A stretch of DNA of 64,000 bases from Streptomyces spiralis (GCF_014654675.1 NZ_BNBC01000014.1:62001-126000), one strand, 5' to 3'. Numbered from the stretch's first letter, positions 33,654 through 42,294 are shown. The notes: generated by a model not told the origin, from the letters alone. Made by a program: numbers and translations.

Positions 33654-34940
33654 ATGGCGGGGCGGAACGGGCGCACGGTGCGCGATCTCAGGCGGGGCAA
33701 CCGTACGGCCGTCCTGCAGCGGCTGTACTTCGACGGCCCCCTCAGCCGCTTCGAACTCGGCCCGGCGACCGGTCTGAGCTCCGGCTCGATCAGCAACGTC
33801 GTCGCCGATCTGATCGCCGACGGCCTGGTCGAGGAGGCCGGCAGCGTCGACTCCGACGGCGGGCGCCCGCGCACCCTGCTGCGCGTGGCCCCGGACAGTG
33901 GTCACATGATCGGTGTGGACGTCGGCGAGACCAGGGTGCGCATCGAGCTGTTCGACCTCACCCTCACCGAGCTGGCGCGCGCCGAGCGGCCGCTCGCGGC
34001 GCAGCGCTACGACGTAGAGGTGATCACCGGGCACATCCGGGACGGGATCGCCGAGGTCCTGGCCGCCGCCGGGCCGGCCCCCGAGCGGCTCCTCGGCGTC
34101 GGCATCGGCGTTCCCGGCATCGTCGAGCACACCGAGGACCGGGGCGCCGTCGTGCACGGGCAGACCATCGGCTGGGACGCGGTACCCCTGGAGGCGCTGC
34201 TCCGCAGTGGCTCGCAACTACCGGAGACCGTCCCGTACTTCATCGACAACGGCGCCAAGACGCTGGGCCAGGCCGAGATGTGGTTCGGTGCGGGGCGCGG
34301 CGCGGGCAACGCGGTCGTGGTGCTCTTCGGCTCCGGCGTCGGCGCCTGCCTGGTCACGCCCGAGGTCGAACGCGGCCGGGCCGTCGAGTGGGGGCACCTG
34401 ACCGTCCGCGTCCGGGGCCGCCGGTGCCGGTGCGGAGCGCTCGGCTGCCTGGAGGCGTACGCCGGCGCGGAGTCGCTGCTGGCCCGCTGGCGCGAGGAAG
34501 GGGGACAGCCGCCGCGCGGCACCGACGAGGAGACCGCGCTGACCGCCATGCTGGCCGCCGCCTACCCGCCCGAGGGCACCGCCGCCGACCCCGTGGCGCT
34601 CGCCGTGCTCGAGGAGACCGCCGAGTACCTGGGAGCCGGTCTGTCCGACCTGATCAACCTGTTCCAGCCCGAACGCATCCTCATCGGCGGCTGGGCGGGT
34701 CTCCAGCTGGGGGCGCGCTTCCTGCCCGCCGTACGCCGCCACGCCACGGCGTACGCCCTGCGCCACCCGGCCGAGAAGGTGACCGTCGAACTGGGGCGTC
34801 TGGGTCCCGACGCGGTCACGGTCGGAGCGGCCATCCTGCCGCTCGCCGACTTCTTCGCCCGGGGCGGCCGCCGCGCCGAACCGGAGCCGGCGGACCGGCT
34901 CCCGGCCTGGCGGGCGGCGCTGGACGAGCGCAGGTCCTGA
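33654..34940 (+). CDS. ROK-family transcriptional regulator
   Basis: 428 residues. N-terminal winged helix (LYFDGPLSRFELGPATGLSS), then a ROK sugar-kinase-like domain: IGVDVGETRVRIELFD, GVGIGVPGIVE, and the ROK zinc/signature stretch CRCGALGCLEAYAG. NagC/XylR-type repressors of this build sense sugars. ATG 33654 follows AAGGGAGCCAC. No sugar gene is adjacent, so its target may be itself or a distant operon; the palindrome at 33541 is a candidate site. Confidence 0.93.
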   Translation: MAGRNGRTVRDLRRGNRTAVLQRLYFDGPLSRFELGPATGLSSGSISNVVADLIADGLVEEAGSVDSDGGRPRTLLRVAPDSGHMIGVDVGETRVRIELFDLTLTELARAERPLAAQRYDVEVITGHIRDGIAEVLAAAGPAPERLLGVGIGVPGIVEHTEDRGAVVHGQTIGWDAVPLEALLRSGSQLPETVPYFIDNGAKTLGQAEMWFGAGRGAGNAVVVLFGSGVGACLVTPEVERGRAVEWGHLTVRVRGRRCRCGALGCLEAYAGAESLLARWREEGGQPPRGTDEETALTAMLAAAYPPEGTAADPVALAVLEETAEYLGAGLSDLINLFQPERILIGGWAGLQLGARFLPAVRRHATAYALRHPAEKVTVELGRLGPDAVTVGAAILPLADFFARGGRRAEPEPADRLPAWRAALDERRS

Positions 34941-35006
34941 CGACGCAGGGCACAAGGGGGCCAGGGCGTGCGTGACGCGTCGGGCCGCGAGGACGTACGG
35001 GACAGG

Positions 35007-35816
35007 TCAGAGCTTTCGGGCCACGCCGCCGTGGATGTCCGTGGGCTGGGGGTCCGTGCCGGGCTCGGGGCGCCACAGCGGGCAGGAGACGATGCCGGGC
35101 TCGACCAGCTGGAGCCCCTCGTAGTAGGCGGTGAGCTGCTCCGGGCTGCGCAGGACGTACGGGACGGCGCCGGTGTCGTCGTAGCCCTGCTGGGCCTCCT
35201 TGAGCGCCTGGTCGGTGTCGGTGCTGTCGTAGTGGACGAAACAGCTCCCGGAGGGCAGGGCGGCCTGGAGGCGGCGGACGATCGACTTCGCCTCCTCGTA
35301 GTCCTGGATGTGGCCGAGGATGCCCATGAGCATCAGGGCGACCGGCCGGTCGAAGTCCAGGATCTTCGCGGCCCGCTCGATGATCCTCTCCGGGTCGTGC
35401 AGGTCCGCGTCGATGTACTCGGTGACACCCTCCCGGGTGCTGGTGAGCAGGGCCTGGGCATGCCGCAGCACCAGCGGGTCGTTGTCGACGTAGACGATGC
35501 GCGACTCGGGGGCGATGCGCTGGGCGACCTGGTGGGTGTTGTCGTAGGTCGGCAGCCCGGTGCCGATGTCGAGGAACTGGCGCATGCCGAGTTCGCCGGT
35601 CACGTACGTCACCGCGCGGATCAGGTACTGGCGGGAGGCGCGGGCCATCGTCTCGATGGTGGGCGCGTGCTCGCGGTAGGCGTCGCCCGCGATCCGGTCC
35701 ACCTCGTAGTTGTCCTTGCCGCCCATCCAGTAGTTCCAGATACGGGCCGAGTGCGGCACCGTCGTGTCGATCTTGGACAGGGCGTCCTGGTCGGGGGTGA
35801 GCCGCTCGTCTGCCAT
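35007..35816 (-). CDS. SAM-dependent methyltransferase, DUF574 family
   Basis: 269 residues from ATG 35816 (AGGAGAACTCC upstream). Methyltransf_19/DUF574 hallmarks: IWNYWMGGKDNYEVDR near the start, SAM motif FLDIGTGLPT, VDNDPLVL, LMGILGHIQD. Streptomyces encodes many such proteins, often near XRE/DUF397 regulatory pairs as here. Substrates of the group are mostly unknown. It is separated from the DUF397 gene by a strong hairpin, so it forms its own unit. Confidence 0.92.
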   Translation of the reverse strand: MADERLTPDQDALSKIDTTVPHSARIWNYWMGGKDNYEVDRIAGDAYREHAPTIETMARASRQYLIRAVTYVTGELGMRQFLDIGTGLPTYDNTHQVAQRIAPESRIVYVDNDPLVLRHAQALLTSTREGVTEYIDADLHDPERIIERAAKILDFDRPVALMLMGILGHIQDYEEAKSIVRRLQAALPSGSCFVHYDSTDTDQALKEAQQGYDDTGAVPYVLRSPEQLTAYYEGLQLVEPGIVSCPLWRPEPGTDPQPTDIHGGVARKL

Positions 35817-35938
35817 GGAGTTCTCCTGCTGTACGTCACACGCGGTCTGCGGTCCGTCCAAGCTACCGTCAACATCCGTACGGATGGCTCGAGTTGCCGA
35901 GTCGCTCCATCACGGTGAGCGATGGGCGACGGGTGGGA

Positions 35939-35983
35939 GCGGGACCACCCGCACGGCGGGAGGTGTCGTGCGGGTGGTCCCGC
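35939..35983 (-). terminator. strong GC hairpin terminator after the XRE-DUF397 operon
   Basis: A perfect 17-bp stem (35939-35955 with 35967-35983; core GGGACCACCCGCACG) closes an 11-base loop. It lies about 85 bases beyond the DUF397 stop. There is no clear T tract, as is usual for Streptomyces terminators. The structure is strand-symmetric but only the leftward operon runs into it directly. Confidence 0.75.
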
Positions 35984-36065
35984 GTGGTCGGGCCGGCCGG
36001 CGGCCCGGCCCGGTTCGGCCGGGGCCCGGCCGCTGTCCGGCCCTGGTCCGGTCGCGGCCCCCGGG

Positions 36066-36320
36066 TCAGTCGACCAGGAAGTCCGCCAGGCCCGCCTTGG
36101 CGCCCTGGAGGAAGGTGATCATCTCTTCCCGGGTGTAGATGAGCGCGGGGCCCTCGGGGTCGGTGGACTGGCGCACGGCCACCCTGCCGTCGGGCAGGCG
36201 CTTGGCCTCTACGCAGGAGCCGCCGTTGGTGCCGCTCCAGGGCTTGTGCCAGCCCTCGCGGCCCAGTTCGCCGGCGGGCATGCCGTTGCGGACGGGGACG
36301 CCGGATGCCTTGGATGCCAT
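36066..36320 (-). CDS. DUF397 protein
   Basis: 84 residues. Typical DUF397: WHKPWSGTNGGSCVEAKRL, then VAVRQSTDPEGPALIYTREE and a final helix FLQGAKAGLADFLVD. In Streptomyces these small proteins partner DUF5753-containing XRE regulators, as toxin-antitoxin-like or developmental control pairs (the bldB/whiJ-type systems). Starts three bases after the XRE stop, so the two are translated from one message. Confidence 0.93.
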   Translation of the reverse strand: MASKASGVPVRNGMPAGELGREGWHKPWSGTNGGSCVEAKRLPDGRVAVRQSTDPEGPALIYTREEMITFLQGAKAGLADFLVD

Positions 36321-36323
36321 GGA

Positions 36324-37190
36324 TCACAACTCCTTACGCAGTTCGGCCAGGATCTCCCTGGTGCGGTTGACCGGTTCCGCCTGTACGGACATCCGGTCCA
36401 GTACTTCGAGGTAGGCGACGACGTCCTCCGGACGGTCGTAGTAGACCGAGCCCGCGAGGTTCTCCGTGTAGACGATGTCGGGCAGTTCGGAGAATCCGAA
36501 GCGGAAGTGGTGGAAGGGGCCGTAGGCGCCCGGGTGGGCCCCCACGGAGAAACGCATGATCTGGATCCGCACCTTCTGCATGTCCAAGGCGTCGACGAGC
36601 CGCTCCAGTTGGGCCCGCATGACCTCGGCACCGCCGACCGGACGGCGCAGCACCGTCTCGTCCAGGATGGCCCACAGCACCGGTGCGTCCGGCTTGGCGA
36701 GCAGGTCCTGGCGCCTGACGCGCAGGTCCACGCGGCGGGCGAGCCCCTCCTTCGACTCGTTGGGGAAACCCACGCGCAGCAGCGCGGTTGCGTACTCGGG
36801 CGTCTGCAACAGGCCGGGGACGTAGTGGGGTTCGTAGAGGCGGATGACGCTCGCCTCGCTCTCCAGGCTCACATAGGCCTTGAACCACTCGGGCAGTACG
36901 TCGCGGAACTTGTACCACCATCCGGGCTTGTTGGCCTCCCTGGCCATCGCGACGAAGTCGTCGATCTCCGTGGCCGGGACCCCGTAGGCGCGCAGCAGCT
37001 CCCTGACGTACGGGATACGCAGCCCGACCTCGGCCTTCTCGATGCGGCGGACCGTCAACGGGGTGACCTCGATGGCCCGTGCCGCGTCCTCGAAGGACAC
37101 TCCGGCCTGCTCCCGCAGCTGGCGCAGACGCTTGCCGAGAACCATCCGCAGGACCGTGGGCGCGCTGCCCCCAGAGCGGTTCTCGCTCAC
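36324..37190 (-). CDS. XRE-family regulator with DUF5753 domain
   Basis: 288 residues from GTG 37190 (AGGAGGTCAGGA upstream). N-terminal helix-turn-helix: LRQLREQAGVSFEDAARAIE and TPLTVRRIEKAEVG; then the DUF5753 region with VIRLYEPHYVPGLLQTPEYA and RVRRQDLLAKPDAPVLWAIL. WhiJ-like organisation. It lies upstream of a DUF397 gene and divergent from a HATPase gene, the standard Streptomyces three-gene cassette. Targets unknown. Confidence 0.93.
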   Translation of the reverse strand: MSENRSGGSAPTVLRMVLGKRLRQLREQAGVSFEDAARAIEVTPLTVRRIEKAEVGLRIPYVRELLRAYGVPATEIDDFVAMAREANKPGWWYKFRDVLPEWFKAYVSLESEASVIRLYEPHYVPGLLQTPEYATALLRVGFPNESKEGLARRVDLRVRRQDLLAKPDAPVLWAILDETVLRRPVGGAEVMRAQLERLVDALDMQKVRIQIMRFSVGAHPGAYGPFHHFRFGFSELPDIVYTENLAGSVYYDRPEDVVAYLEVLDRMSVQAEPVNRTREILAELRKEL

Positions 37191-37446
37191 TCCTGACCTC
37201 CTGGAACGGCCCGTCACAGCGTGCAGTGTGCCATGCCGTCCGCGCCAGATACAGGGTGATGCGCGTCTGTCTGAAATTATCAGAACGCAGGTTGCGAGCT
37301 GAGTGTGTGCCACATCATAGTGATCGGGGGAGCTGCCGCACCGGCCGCCGTCAGGACGGCCAACTGGACGCGAGGGCACCGGAGCTGATGATCCGGCAGA
37401 TCCGATGCCCGCCCCCCACCGCACGGGACTGCGAGGCGAGACCAGG

Positions 37447-38019
37447 ATGACCACCGTGACCGACGGACAGCCGAACGCCGAGGACGGCCCGGTCGGCTGT
37501 GGCACACCGACCGCACTGGTCCGGCCCCCCGGGGCCACCGGCGTCGCCGGGGCACCCGAGTCCGGGGGACCCGCCGTGGACGACCCCGTCCCACCGGGCG
37601 GGCCCGCTCATCCCGGCCGTCTGCGCTCCACGGTGCCCGCCGACCCTTCCTGGGCGCCGGCGGTGCGACGCCTGGTGACGGAGCACCTCGCGGGGCTCCG
37701 ACTCCCGGCCGACCAGTGCGACAGCGCGGTGCTGGCGACGGACGAGCTGTTCGCCAACGCGGTCAGGCACGCGAGCACCGGCCCGGGCGACACGGTCACG
37801 CTCACCGTCGAGTGGAACGCCCGTGGCCTGCGGGTGACGGTGGCCGACCGCTCCCCGGTGCTGCCCCGGCTCCGGACGGTGGACCCCGCGGCCGAGTCGG
37901 GGCGCGGGCTGTCCATCGTGGCCGCGCTCGCCGACGACTGGGGGATGGCACCGCCGGAGCCTGACCGTCCGGGCAAGCGTGTGTGGTTCACCCTGCGGCG
38001 GCGAGGTGGGACGCCATGA
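37447..38019 (+). CDS. ATP-binding (HATPase_c_2, anti-sigma-like) protein
   Basis: 190 residues. After a Pro/Gly-rich N-terminal 60 residues comes a GHKL fold: ATDELFANAVRHAS (N box), VADRSP (G1-type box) and SGRGLSIVAALADDWG (G2-type box). Family members act as anti-sigma kinases or regulators alongside DUF397/XRE partners. ATG 37447 is chosen over upstream starts because homologous proteins begin near here. The next gene starts in its stop codon (ATGA), so they are co-translated. Confidence 0.9.
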   Translation: MTTVTDGQPNAEDGPVGCGTPTALVRPPGATGVAGAPESGGPAVDDPVPPGGPAHPGRLRSTVPADPSWAPAVRRLVTEHLAGLRLPADQCDSAVLATDELFANAVRHASTGPGDTVTLTVEWNARGLRVTVADRSPVLPRLRTVDPAAESGRGLSIVAALADDWGMAPPEPDRPGKRVWFTLRRRGGTP

Positions 38020-39263
38020 CGCACGACGACGCGGTGCCCGGCACGCCGGCCGCGAGCCGACCAGCGTCCGGTGCCCCGGTGCCGGGCCGTCCACCGGCCG
38101 GTGCCCCGGTGCCGGGCCGTCCACCGGCCGGTGACCCGGTGCCGGGCCGTCCACCGGCCGGTGACCCGGTGCCGGTCCGACGGCCGGCCGGTGGCCCGCT
38201 CTCGGGTGGCCCCGTGTCCGGTGATCGCACCTACGGCGGTCCGGTGTCCGGTGATCGGGCCTACGGCGGCTCGGTGCGCGCGGATTCCGCGACACGCGGC
38301 GTGGGGGTGCCGCGTCAGGGCGGGGGCGTGGCAGCAGGTGCGGTTCCCGCGGTGCCGCGGCAGAGCGCGGGCACGGACGGGGGAGCGGGGGTCGTGGGAG
38401 AGGCCGTGACCCCGGCGGCGTACCCGGCCCGTGCCGCGGTGGACACGGTCTCGGCGGCCGCCCGGACCGTACGCCCGTGCCTCCCGCCGTCCGACGCGCC
38501 TGCCTCCGCGGCCGCCGTGATGGCGGCACGCCCGGCCGCTTTCGTGGGGACGCCTGTCACGGCCATCGTGGCGGAGGCGGCGCGGCGGCGGACCGCCCGG
38601 ACGGCGCAGGCCGGACATCCGCGGCGGGCTGCGGCGCCGTACCCCGAGGAAGGAACGGCGGAACAACCGGCAACCGGGATCGCACCCGCGCCCGCCCCGG
38701 ACGGATCCCCTGAGGCGCACGCCGACAACCCGCCGCCCCCGGTGGACGCCGTGCGGGACATGCCCGCGGAGCGTGCCTCGGCGCTGGCGGCCGAGCTGGT
38801 CCGCAGGGCCGGCGAGGACCGGGAGCTGACCCGGAAGGCGGGCAGCACCCCCACTCCGGAGCGTCGGCGCCGGGTCGTCGAGTGCCACCGCGACAACGCC
38901 GAGGCCCTCGCGGTGATCGTGCGGAGGCATGGCTGGCCGGCCGTGGACCTCGTGGGACCGGCCGCGTCGACCGCCGCCTTGATGATTCTCCTGCACGCCC
39001 CCGACCTGCGCTTCCGGCTGCGGTGCCGGGATCTGATCGCACAGGCGGCGGCCGACGGCCGCTGTCCCGTCGTCCACCTCGCCTACATCGCCGACCACTG
39101 CGCCGTGGAACTGGGCGAGCCGCAGTACTACGGGACGCGGATCAACCCCGTGACGCTGCGCCCGTACCCGGTCCGGCGGCCGGAGACCCTCGACCAGCGC
39201 CGGCAGGACGTAGGCCTCGGCCCACTGGAGGAGCAGATGAGGGCCCTGCGATTGCGGGGTTGA
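38016..39263 (+). CDS. DUF6624-like protein with long repeat-rich N-terminus
   Basis: 415 residues. The first 85 residues are decapeptide repeats (APVPGRPPAG four times, VSGDRTYGGP-like twice) and the next 150 are Ala/Pro-rich and probably disordered. The C-terminal 140 residues look like DUF6624: CHRDNAEALAVIVRRHGWPA, LRFRLRCRDLIAQAAADGRC and GEPQYYGTRINP. ATG overlaps the HATPase stop, tying it to the regulatory cassette. Function unknown; DUF6624 proteins occur across bacteria without a characterised member that I know of. Confidence 0.8.
   Translation: MTHDDAVPGTPAASRPASGAPVPGRPPAGAPVPGRPPAGDPVPGRPPAGDPVPVRRPAGGPLSGGPVSGDRTYGGPVSGDRAYGGSVRADSATRGVGVPRQGGGVAAGAVPAVPRQSAGTDGGAGVVGEAVTPAAYPARAAVDTVSAAARTVRPCLPPSDAPASAAAVMAARPAAFVGTPVTAIVAEAARRRTARTAQAGHPRRAAAPYPEEGTAEQPATGIAPAPAPDGSPEAHADNPPPPVDAVRDMPAERASALAAELVRRAGEDRELTRKAGSTPTPERRRRVVECHRDNAEALAVIVRRHGWPAVDLVGPAASTAALMILLHAPDLRFRLRCRDLIAQAAADGRCPVVHLAYIADHCAVELGEPQYYGTRINPVTLRPYPVRRPETLDQRRQDVGLGPLEEQMRALRLRG
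38071..38190 (+). repeat. four 30-bp tandem repeats inside the DUF6624-like gene
   Basis: Units at 38071, 38101, 38131 and 38161 (first two identical, third with one or two changes, fourth more diverged), each encoding ten residues such as APVPGRPPAG. The unit keeps the reading frame. Confidence 0.95.
38214..38273 (+). repeat. second pair of 30-bp tandem repeats in the same gene
   Basis: Two copies (38214-38243, 38244-38273) encoding VSGDRTYGGP and VSGDRAYGGS. Sequence differs from the first array but the unit length is the same. Confidence 0.9.
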
Positions 39264-39344
39264 CGCGGTCGGGAGGTTTCGCAGGTCACGGGAGAGGTAC
39301 CCGCGCCTCGCCCTTCGAGAGGACGGACCCGAGAGGAGTACGCC

Positions 39345-39590
39345 GTGACCGAGCACCGCCGAGAGGCCCCCGGCGAGACCGGCCGGCCGGTGCCCCGTGA
39401 CATGCCGGACCAGCAGGCCCGGCCGGGCGAGGACCCCTGGGAGGCGGCCCACTCCAGCGCCCGCCGTCCCGAGTCCGGCACCGACGAGGACGTCCCCGAC
39501 ACCGACGAGGCGGGCACCGGCCGCAAGGGCAGCCCGAACGCGGCGACCGTGCACCCCGAACACCCCGCACCGGACGAGCCACCCGGCTGA
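39345..39590 (+). CDS. small acidic, probably disordered protein
   Basis: 81 residues from GTG 39345, preceded by GAGAGGAGTACGCC, a good ribosome binding site. Composition is dominated by Glu, Asp, Pro, Arg and Gly (PDQQARPGEDPWEAAH, TDEDVPDTDEAGTG), with no hydrophobic core, so it is likely disordered. No domain recognised. Reported because start, binding site and codon usage all look like a gene; similar small proteins are frequent in Streptomyces. Confidence 0.6.
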   Translation: MTEHRREAPGETGRPVPRDMPDQQARPGEDPWEAAHSSARRPESGTDEDVPDTDEAGTGRKGSPNAATVHPEHPAPDEPPG

Positions 39591-39683
39591 GCCGCCCCGC
39601 GTACCCGCGCCGGCCTCGGCCGACCGGGCCCGGCGACCTTGCCCGCCGGTTGCCCCTCGGGGCCCGTCGGGAGCCCCTCGGGC

Positions 39684-40712
39684 TCAGCCGACCTTGCGGC
39701 CCTCCATGGGGGCGGTGTCCAGTCCCTCGCCGCGCCGCAGCCCTTGCAGAAACTCCTGGATGACCTCGGTCGCCGTGCGCTCCGGGCGCCAGCCCAGTTC
39801 GGTGTGCGCCCGGGTGCAGTCCATCAGGGGAAGGCGGAGCACCGCGTCGAAGAGCTGGGGCGAGGCGGGCAGCAGGTGCAGGCCCCAGGCGGCGGCGATC
39901 GCGGAGCGGGCGGCGGCCCTCGGCAGGCGTACGGGCCGGGTGCCCAGCAGCTCGCCCAGCACCTCGGCGTCCAGCGGCGGGTCGGCGGCCAGGTTGAAAG
40001 CTCCCCGCACCTCGTGCCGCAGCGCCAGCCGGTAGGCCTCGGCGCCGTCGTCCGTGTGCAGGGCCTGTACACGCAGCCCCGGGATGTCCGGCAGGAACGG
40101 CAGCAGCTCCGGCCGCGCCAGCGGCCCCGGCAGGAACCGGCCGCCGAAGATGCGGCGCTGCTCGCTCGCCGACTCCGCCTTGAAGAGGAACGCCGGGCGC
40201 ATGCGCACCACCCTGATGTCCGGGTGGTCCCGCTCGAAGGTGTCCAGGGCCCGCTCCAGATACGCCTTCTCCCGGGTGTACGCGGCGTCCGGCCAGCCGT
40301 GGGTCGGCCACGACTCGTCCACGGCGTGGTCCTTCGGCCCCGGGGAGTACGCGCCGACCGAGGACGCGTGCACCAGCACCGGCACATGCGCGGCGGCCAC
40401 CGCGTCGAACACCCGGATGCTGCCGAGCACATTGGTGCGCCAGGTCGTCGCCGGATCGTGGGTCGGCTGGAACGCCCAGGCCAGGTGGATGACGGCGTCG
40501 GCGCCCTCGAACTGCCCGGCGAGCCCGGCCTGCTCGGACGCCACGTCGACCGCCACCCACTCCGTCTTCGGCGGCGACCACCGCGGGATCCGGCGGGCGA
40601 GGCCGCGCACCGAGGCGACCTCCGGATCCTCGGAGAGGAGGCGGACGACGCTGGTACCGACGTTGCCGGTGGCGCCCGTGACCACGACCCTGCTGCCCGA
40701 CGCGCTGCTCAC
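39684..40712 (-). CDS. NAD-dependent epimerase/dehydratase family protein
   Basis: 342 residues from GTG 40712 (AGGAGCCGCAG upstream). Extended SDR: nucleotide-binding VVVTGATGNVGTSVV, ADAVIHLAW, HASSVGAYSPG and catalytic YTREK, then VVRMRPAFLFK. Acts on a nucleotide sugar or other small hydroxy/keto substrate; nothing nearby defines which. Open frame continues upstream but without a ribosome binding site. Confidence 0.9.
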   Translation of the reverse strand: MSSASGSRVVVTGATGNVGTSVVRLLSEDPEVASVRGLARRIPRWSPPKTEWVAVDVASEQAGLAGQFEGADAVIHLAWAFQPTHDPATTWRTNVLGSIRVFDAVAAAHVPVLVHASSVGAYSPGPKDHAVDESWPTHGWPDAAYTREKAYLERALDTFERDHPDIRVVRMRPAFLFKAESASEQRRIFGGRFLPGPLARPELLPFLPDIPGLRVQALHTDDGAEAYRLALRHEVRGAFNLAADPPLDAEVLGELLGTRPVRLPRAAARSAIAAAWGLHLLPASPQLFDAVLRLPLMDCTRAHTELGWRPERTATEVIQEFLQGLRRGEGLDTAPMEGRKVG

Positions 40713-40887
40713 CTGCGGCTCCTCTCGGCGGGGCGGACGGTGCGGACCTCCGAGTACCCCGGTCCGCGCGGATCCACCCGGCCCTGTCAACACGCCCGGT
40801 GGAACACGCCCGATCGACGCGACCGGTCGACCCGGTCCGATCAACCCGGCGGAACGAGGCACCTGTTGGCACCGGACGCCGTCGGTG

Positions 40888-41865
40888 TCAGCTCCGGCCC
40901 CCGGACGCGAAGGCGTTCACGCCGGTCAGCTCCGCGGAGAGGTCCCACATGCGGGCCGCCTGGTCGGGGTCGACGGCCCAGTCCTTGACTCCGCCGCGCT
41001 CGTCGCCCTCCTGGGCCGGTTCGGCGATGTCGCAGTCCTCCAGGTAGACGCCGCCCAGGCCGTCCAGTTGCGGGGAGGTCGCGGCCCAGACCTGGGTGGC
41101 GGCGCCCTGCTGCGGGGTCTTGAAGCCCTCGGGGTTCAGCACGGTGCCGTTCTCGTCGATCCAGCCGCGCTCGATCATCTCCTCCTTCGGGATGTGGCGC
41201 TGGAGCGGGGTGATGATGCCGCCCGGATGGAGGGCGAAGGCCCGGACGCCACGGTCGCGGGCGAGGGCGTCGAGGTGGACGGCGAACAGGACGTTCGCGG
41301 TCTTGGCCTGGCCGTAGGCCTGCCACTTGTCGTAGCCCCGCTGCCAGTGGAGGTCGTCCCAGCGGATGCCGGAGAAGTGGTGGGCGCGCGAGGAGACCGA
41401 GACCACGCGGGCGCCGCCCGGCTCGATCGCCGGCCACAGCCGGTTGACGAGGGCGAAGTGGCCGAGGTGGTTCGTCGCGAACTGGGCCTCCCAACCGGGC
41501 CCCACCCGGGTCTCCGGGCAGGCCATGATCCCGGCGTTGTCGATCATGATGTCGATGGTGCGGCCGGAGGCCAGGAACCGCTCGGCGAAGGCGCGGACGC
41601 TGTCGAGGTCGCCGAGGTCGAGCTCGTCCACCTCGGCACCTTCGACGCCCTCCAGCGCCTCCCGCGCGGCGGCGGGCCGCCGGGCGGGGACGACCACGTG
41701 GGCGCCCGCACGGGTCAGCGCGCGCGTGGTCTCCAGGCCGAGGCCCGAGTAGCCGCCGGTGACCACCGCGAGCTTTCCGTTGAGGTCGATGCCCTGCAGG
41801 ACGTCGTCGGCGGTGCTCGTCGCGCCGAAACCCGAACCGATCTTGTGCTGTTGCGAAGTGCTCAT
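40888..41865 (-). CDS. SDR oxidoreductase (retinol dehydrogenase/WWOX-like)
   Basis: 325 residues from ATG 41865. Cofactor motif VVTGGYSGLGLETTRAL, DNAGIMACP, the catalytic YGQAK and downstream HPGGIITPLQRH. These place it in the light-dependent protochlorophyllide-reductase/retinol-dehydrogenase-like SDR group, a broad set of NADP-dependent oxidoreductases. The frame remains open for another 354 bases upstream through repeats and a hairpin; I regard that as untranslated leader. Substrate unknown. Confidence 0.9.
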   Translation of the reverse strand: MSTSQQHKIGSGFGATSTADDVLQGIDLNGKLAVVTGGYSGLGLETTRALTRAGAHVVVPARRPAAAREALEGVEGAEVDELDLGDLDSVRAFAERFLASGRTIDIMIDNAGIMACPETRVGPGWEAQFATNHLGHFALVNRLWPAIEPGGARVVSVSSRAHHFSGIRWDDLHWQRGYDKWQAYGQAKTANVLFAVHLDALARDRGVRAFALHPGGIITPLQRHIPKEEMIERGWIDENGTVLNPEGFKTPQQGAATQVWAATSPQLDGLGGVYLEDCDIAEPAQEGDERGGVKDWAVDPDQAARMWDLSAELTGVNAFASGGRS

Positions 41866-41895
41866 GCGGGGAACGCTACGAATTGGAGTGCTCTC

Positions 41896-41979
41896 GAAGT
41901 CAACCGCGGCGTGCCCGAAGTCAACCGCGGCGTGCCCGGAGCCGACCGCCGGGGGCCCGGAGCCCACCGCAGGGGTCCC
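41896..41979. repeat. four tandem 21-bp repeats upstream of the SDR gene
   Basis: GAAGTCAACCGCGGCGTGCCC is repeated perfectly at 41896 and 41917 and in diverged form at 41938 and 41959. The array starts 31 bases upstream of the SDR start codon. Confidence 0.9.
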
Positions 41980-42024
41980 CGGGAGCCGTCGGAGCCGTCC
42001 GCCGAGGAACCCGGACAGAGGAAA

Positions 42025-42057
42025 GCCCCGACCGGACGGGGGAATCACGGTCGGGGC
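42025..42057 (-). terminator. hairpin in the SDR leader, possible attenuator
   Basis: GCCCCGACCG (42025-42034) pairs perfectly with CGGTCGGGGC (42048-42057) around a 13-base loop. Read on the minus strand it is followed by TTTCCTCTG, a weak pyrimidine tail, and lies within a possible leader peptide frame. It could be an intrinsic terminator or attenuator for the SDR transcript; function is inference. Confidence 0.45.
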
Positions 42058-42294
42058 GCTCAGGGTGTGGGCACGCATGGCGGTCGCCTCTCGGCGAGAC
42101 GCTCCACAGGGCTTCAGCCGAACGATCGTCCCTGTGGGCAATAGGTGAGGCCCGGGGACACTGTCCCATCCGCACCCACGCTCGGTACAACGGGGACCGA
42201 CGGTCCGGTGTTCCGGCATCTGCCAGGTTATGTGGTGATCTGTATCACTCCACTGCGGTGCGTGAAGCGCGGTGCGATGCGGCGCGCGGCACGG

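Larger units (their letters stand above)
41866..42294. other. 429-base intergenic region with repeats and hairpin
   Basis: No convincing gene. It holds four 21-bp tandem repeats (41896-41979) and a 10-bp stem hairpin (42025-42057). Upstream of these on the minus strand a possible short leader peptide starts at ATG 42078, reading MRAHTLSAPTVIPPSGRG, with GAGAGGCGACC before it. A region with AT-richer sequence near 42225-42260 (TTATGTGGTGATCTGTATCA) could hold a promoter. Confidence 0.55.

Noticed and set aside
38071..38273. Possible CRISPR or integron-like repeats
   Set aside because: The repeats are contiguous, in-frame and encode decapeptides inside a gene.
39286..40872. 528-residue minus-strand open frame
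   Set aside because: Arg/Gly/Ala-rich frame overlapping the epimerase gene in a different phase; no domain features.
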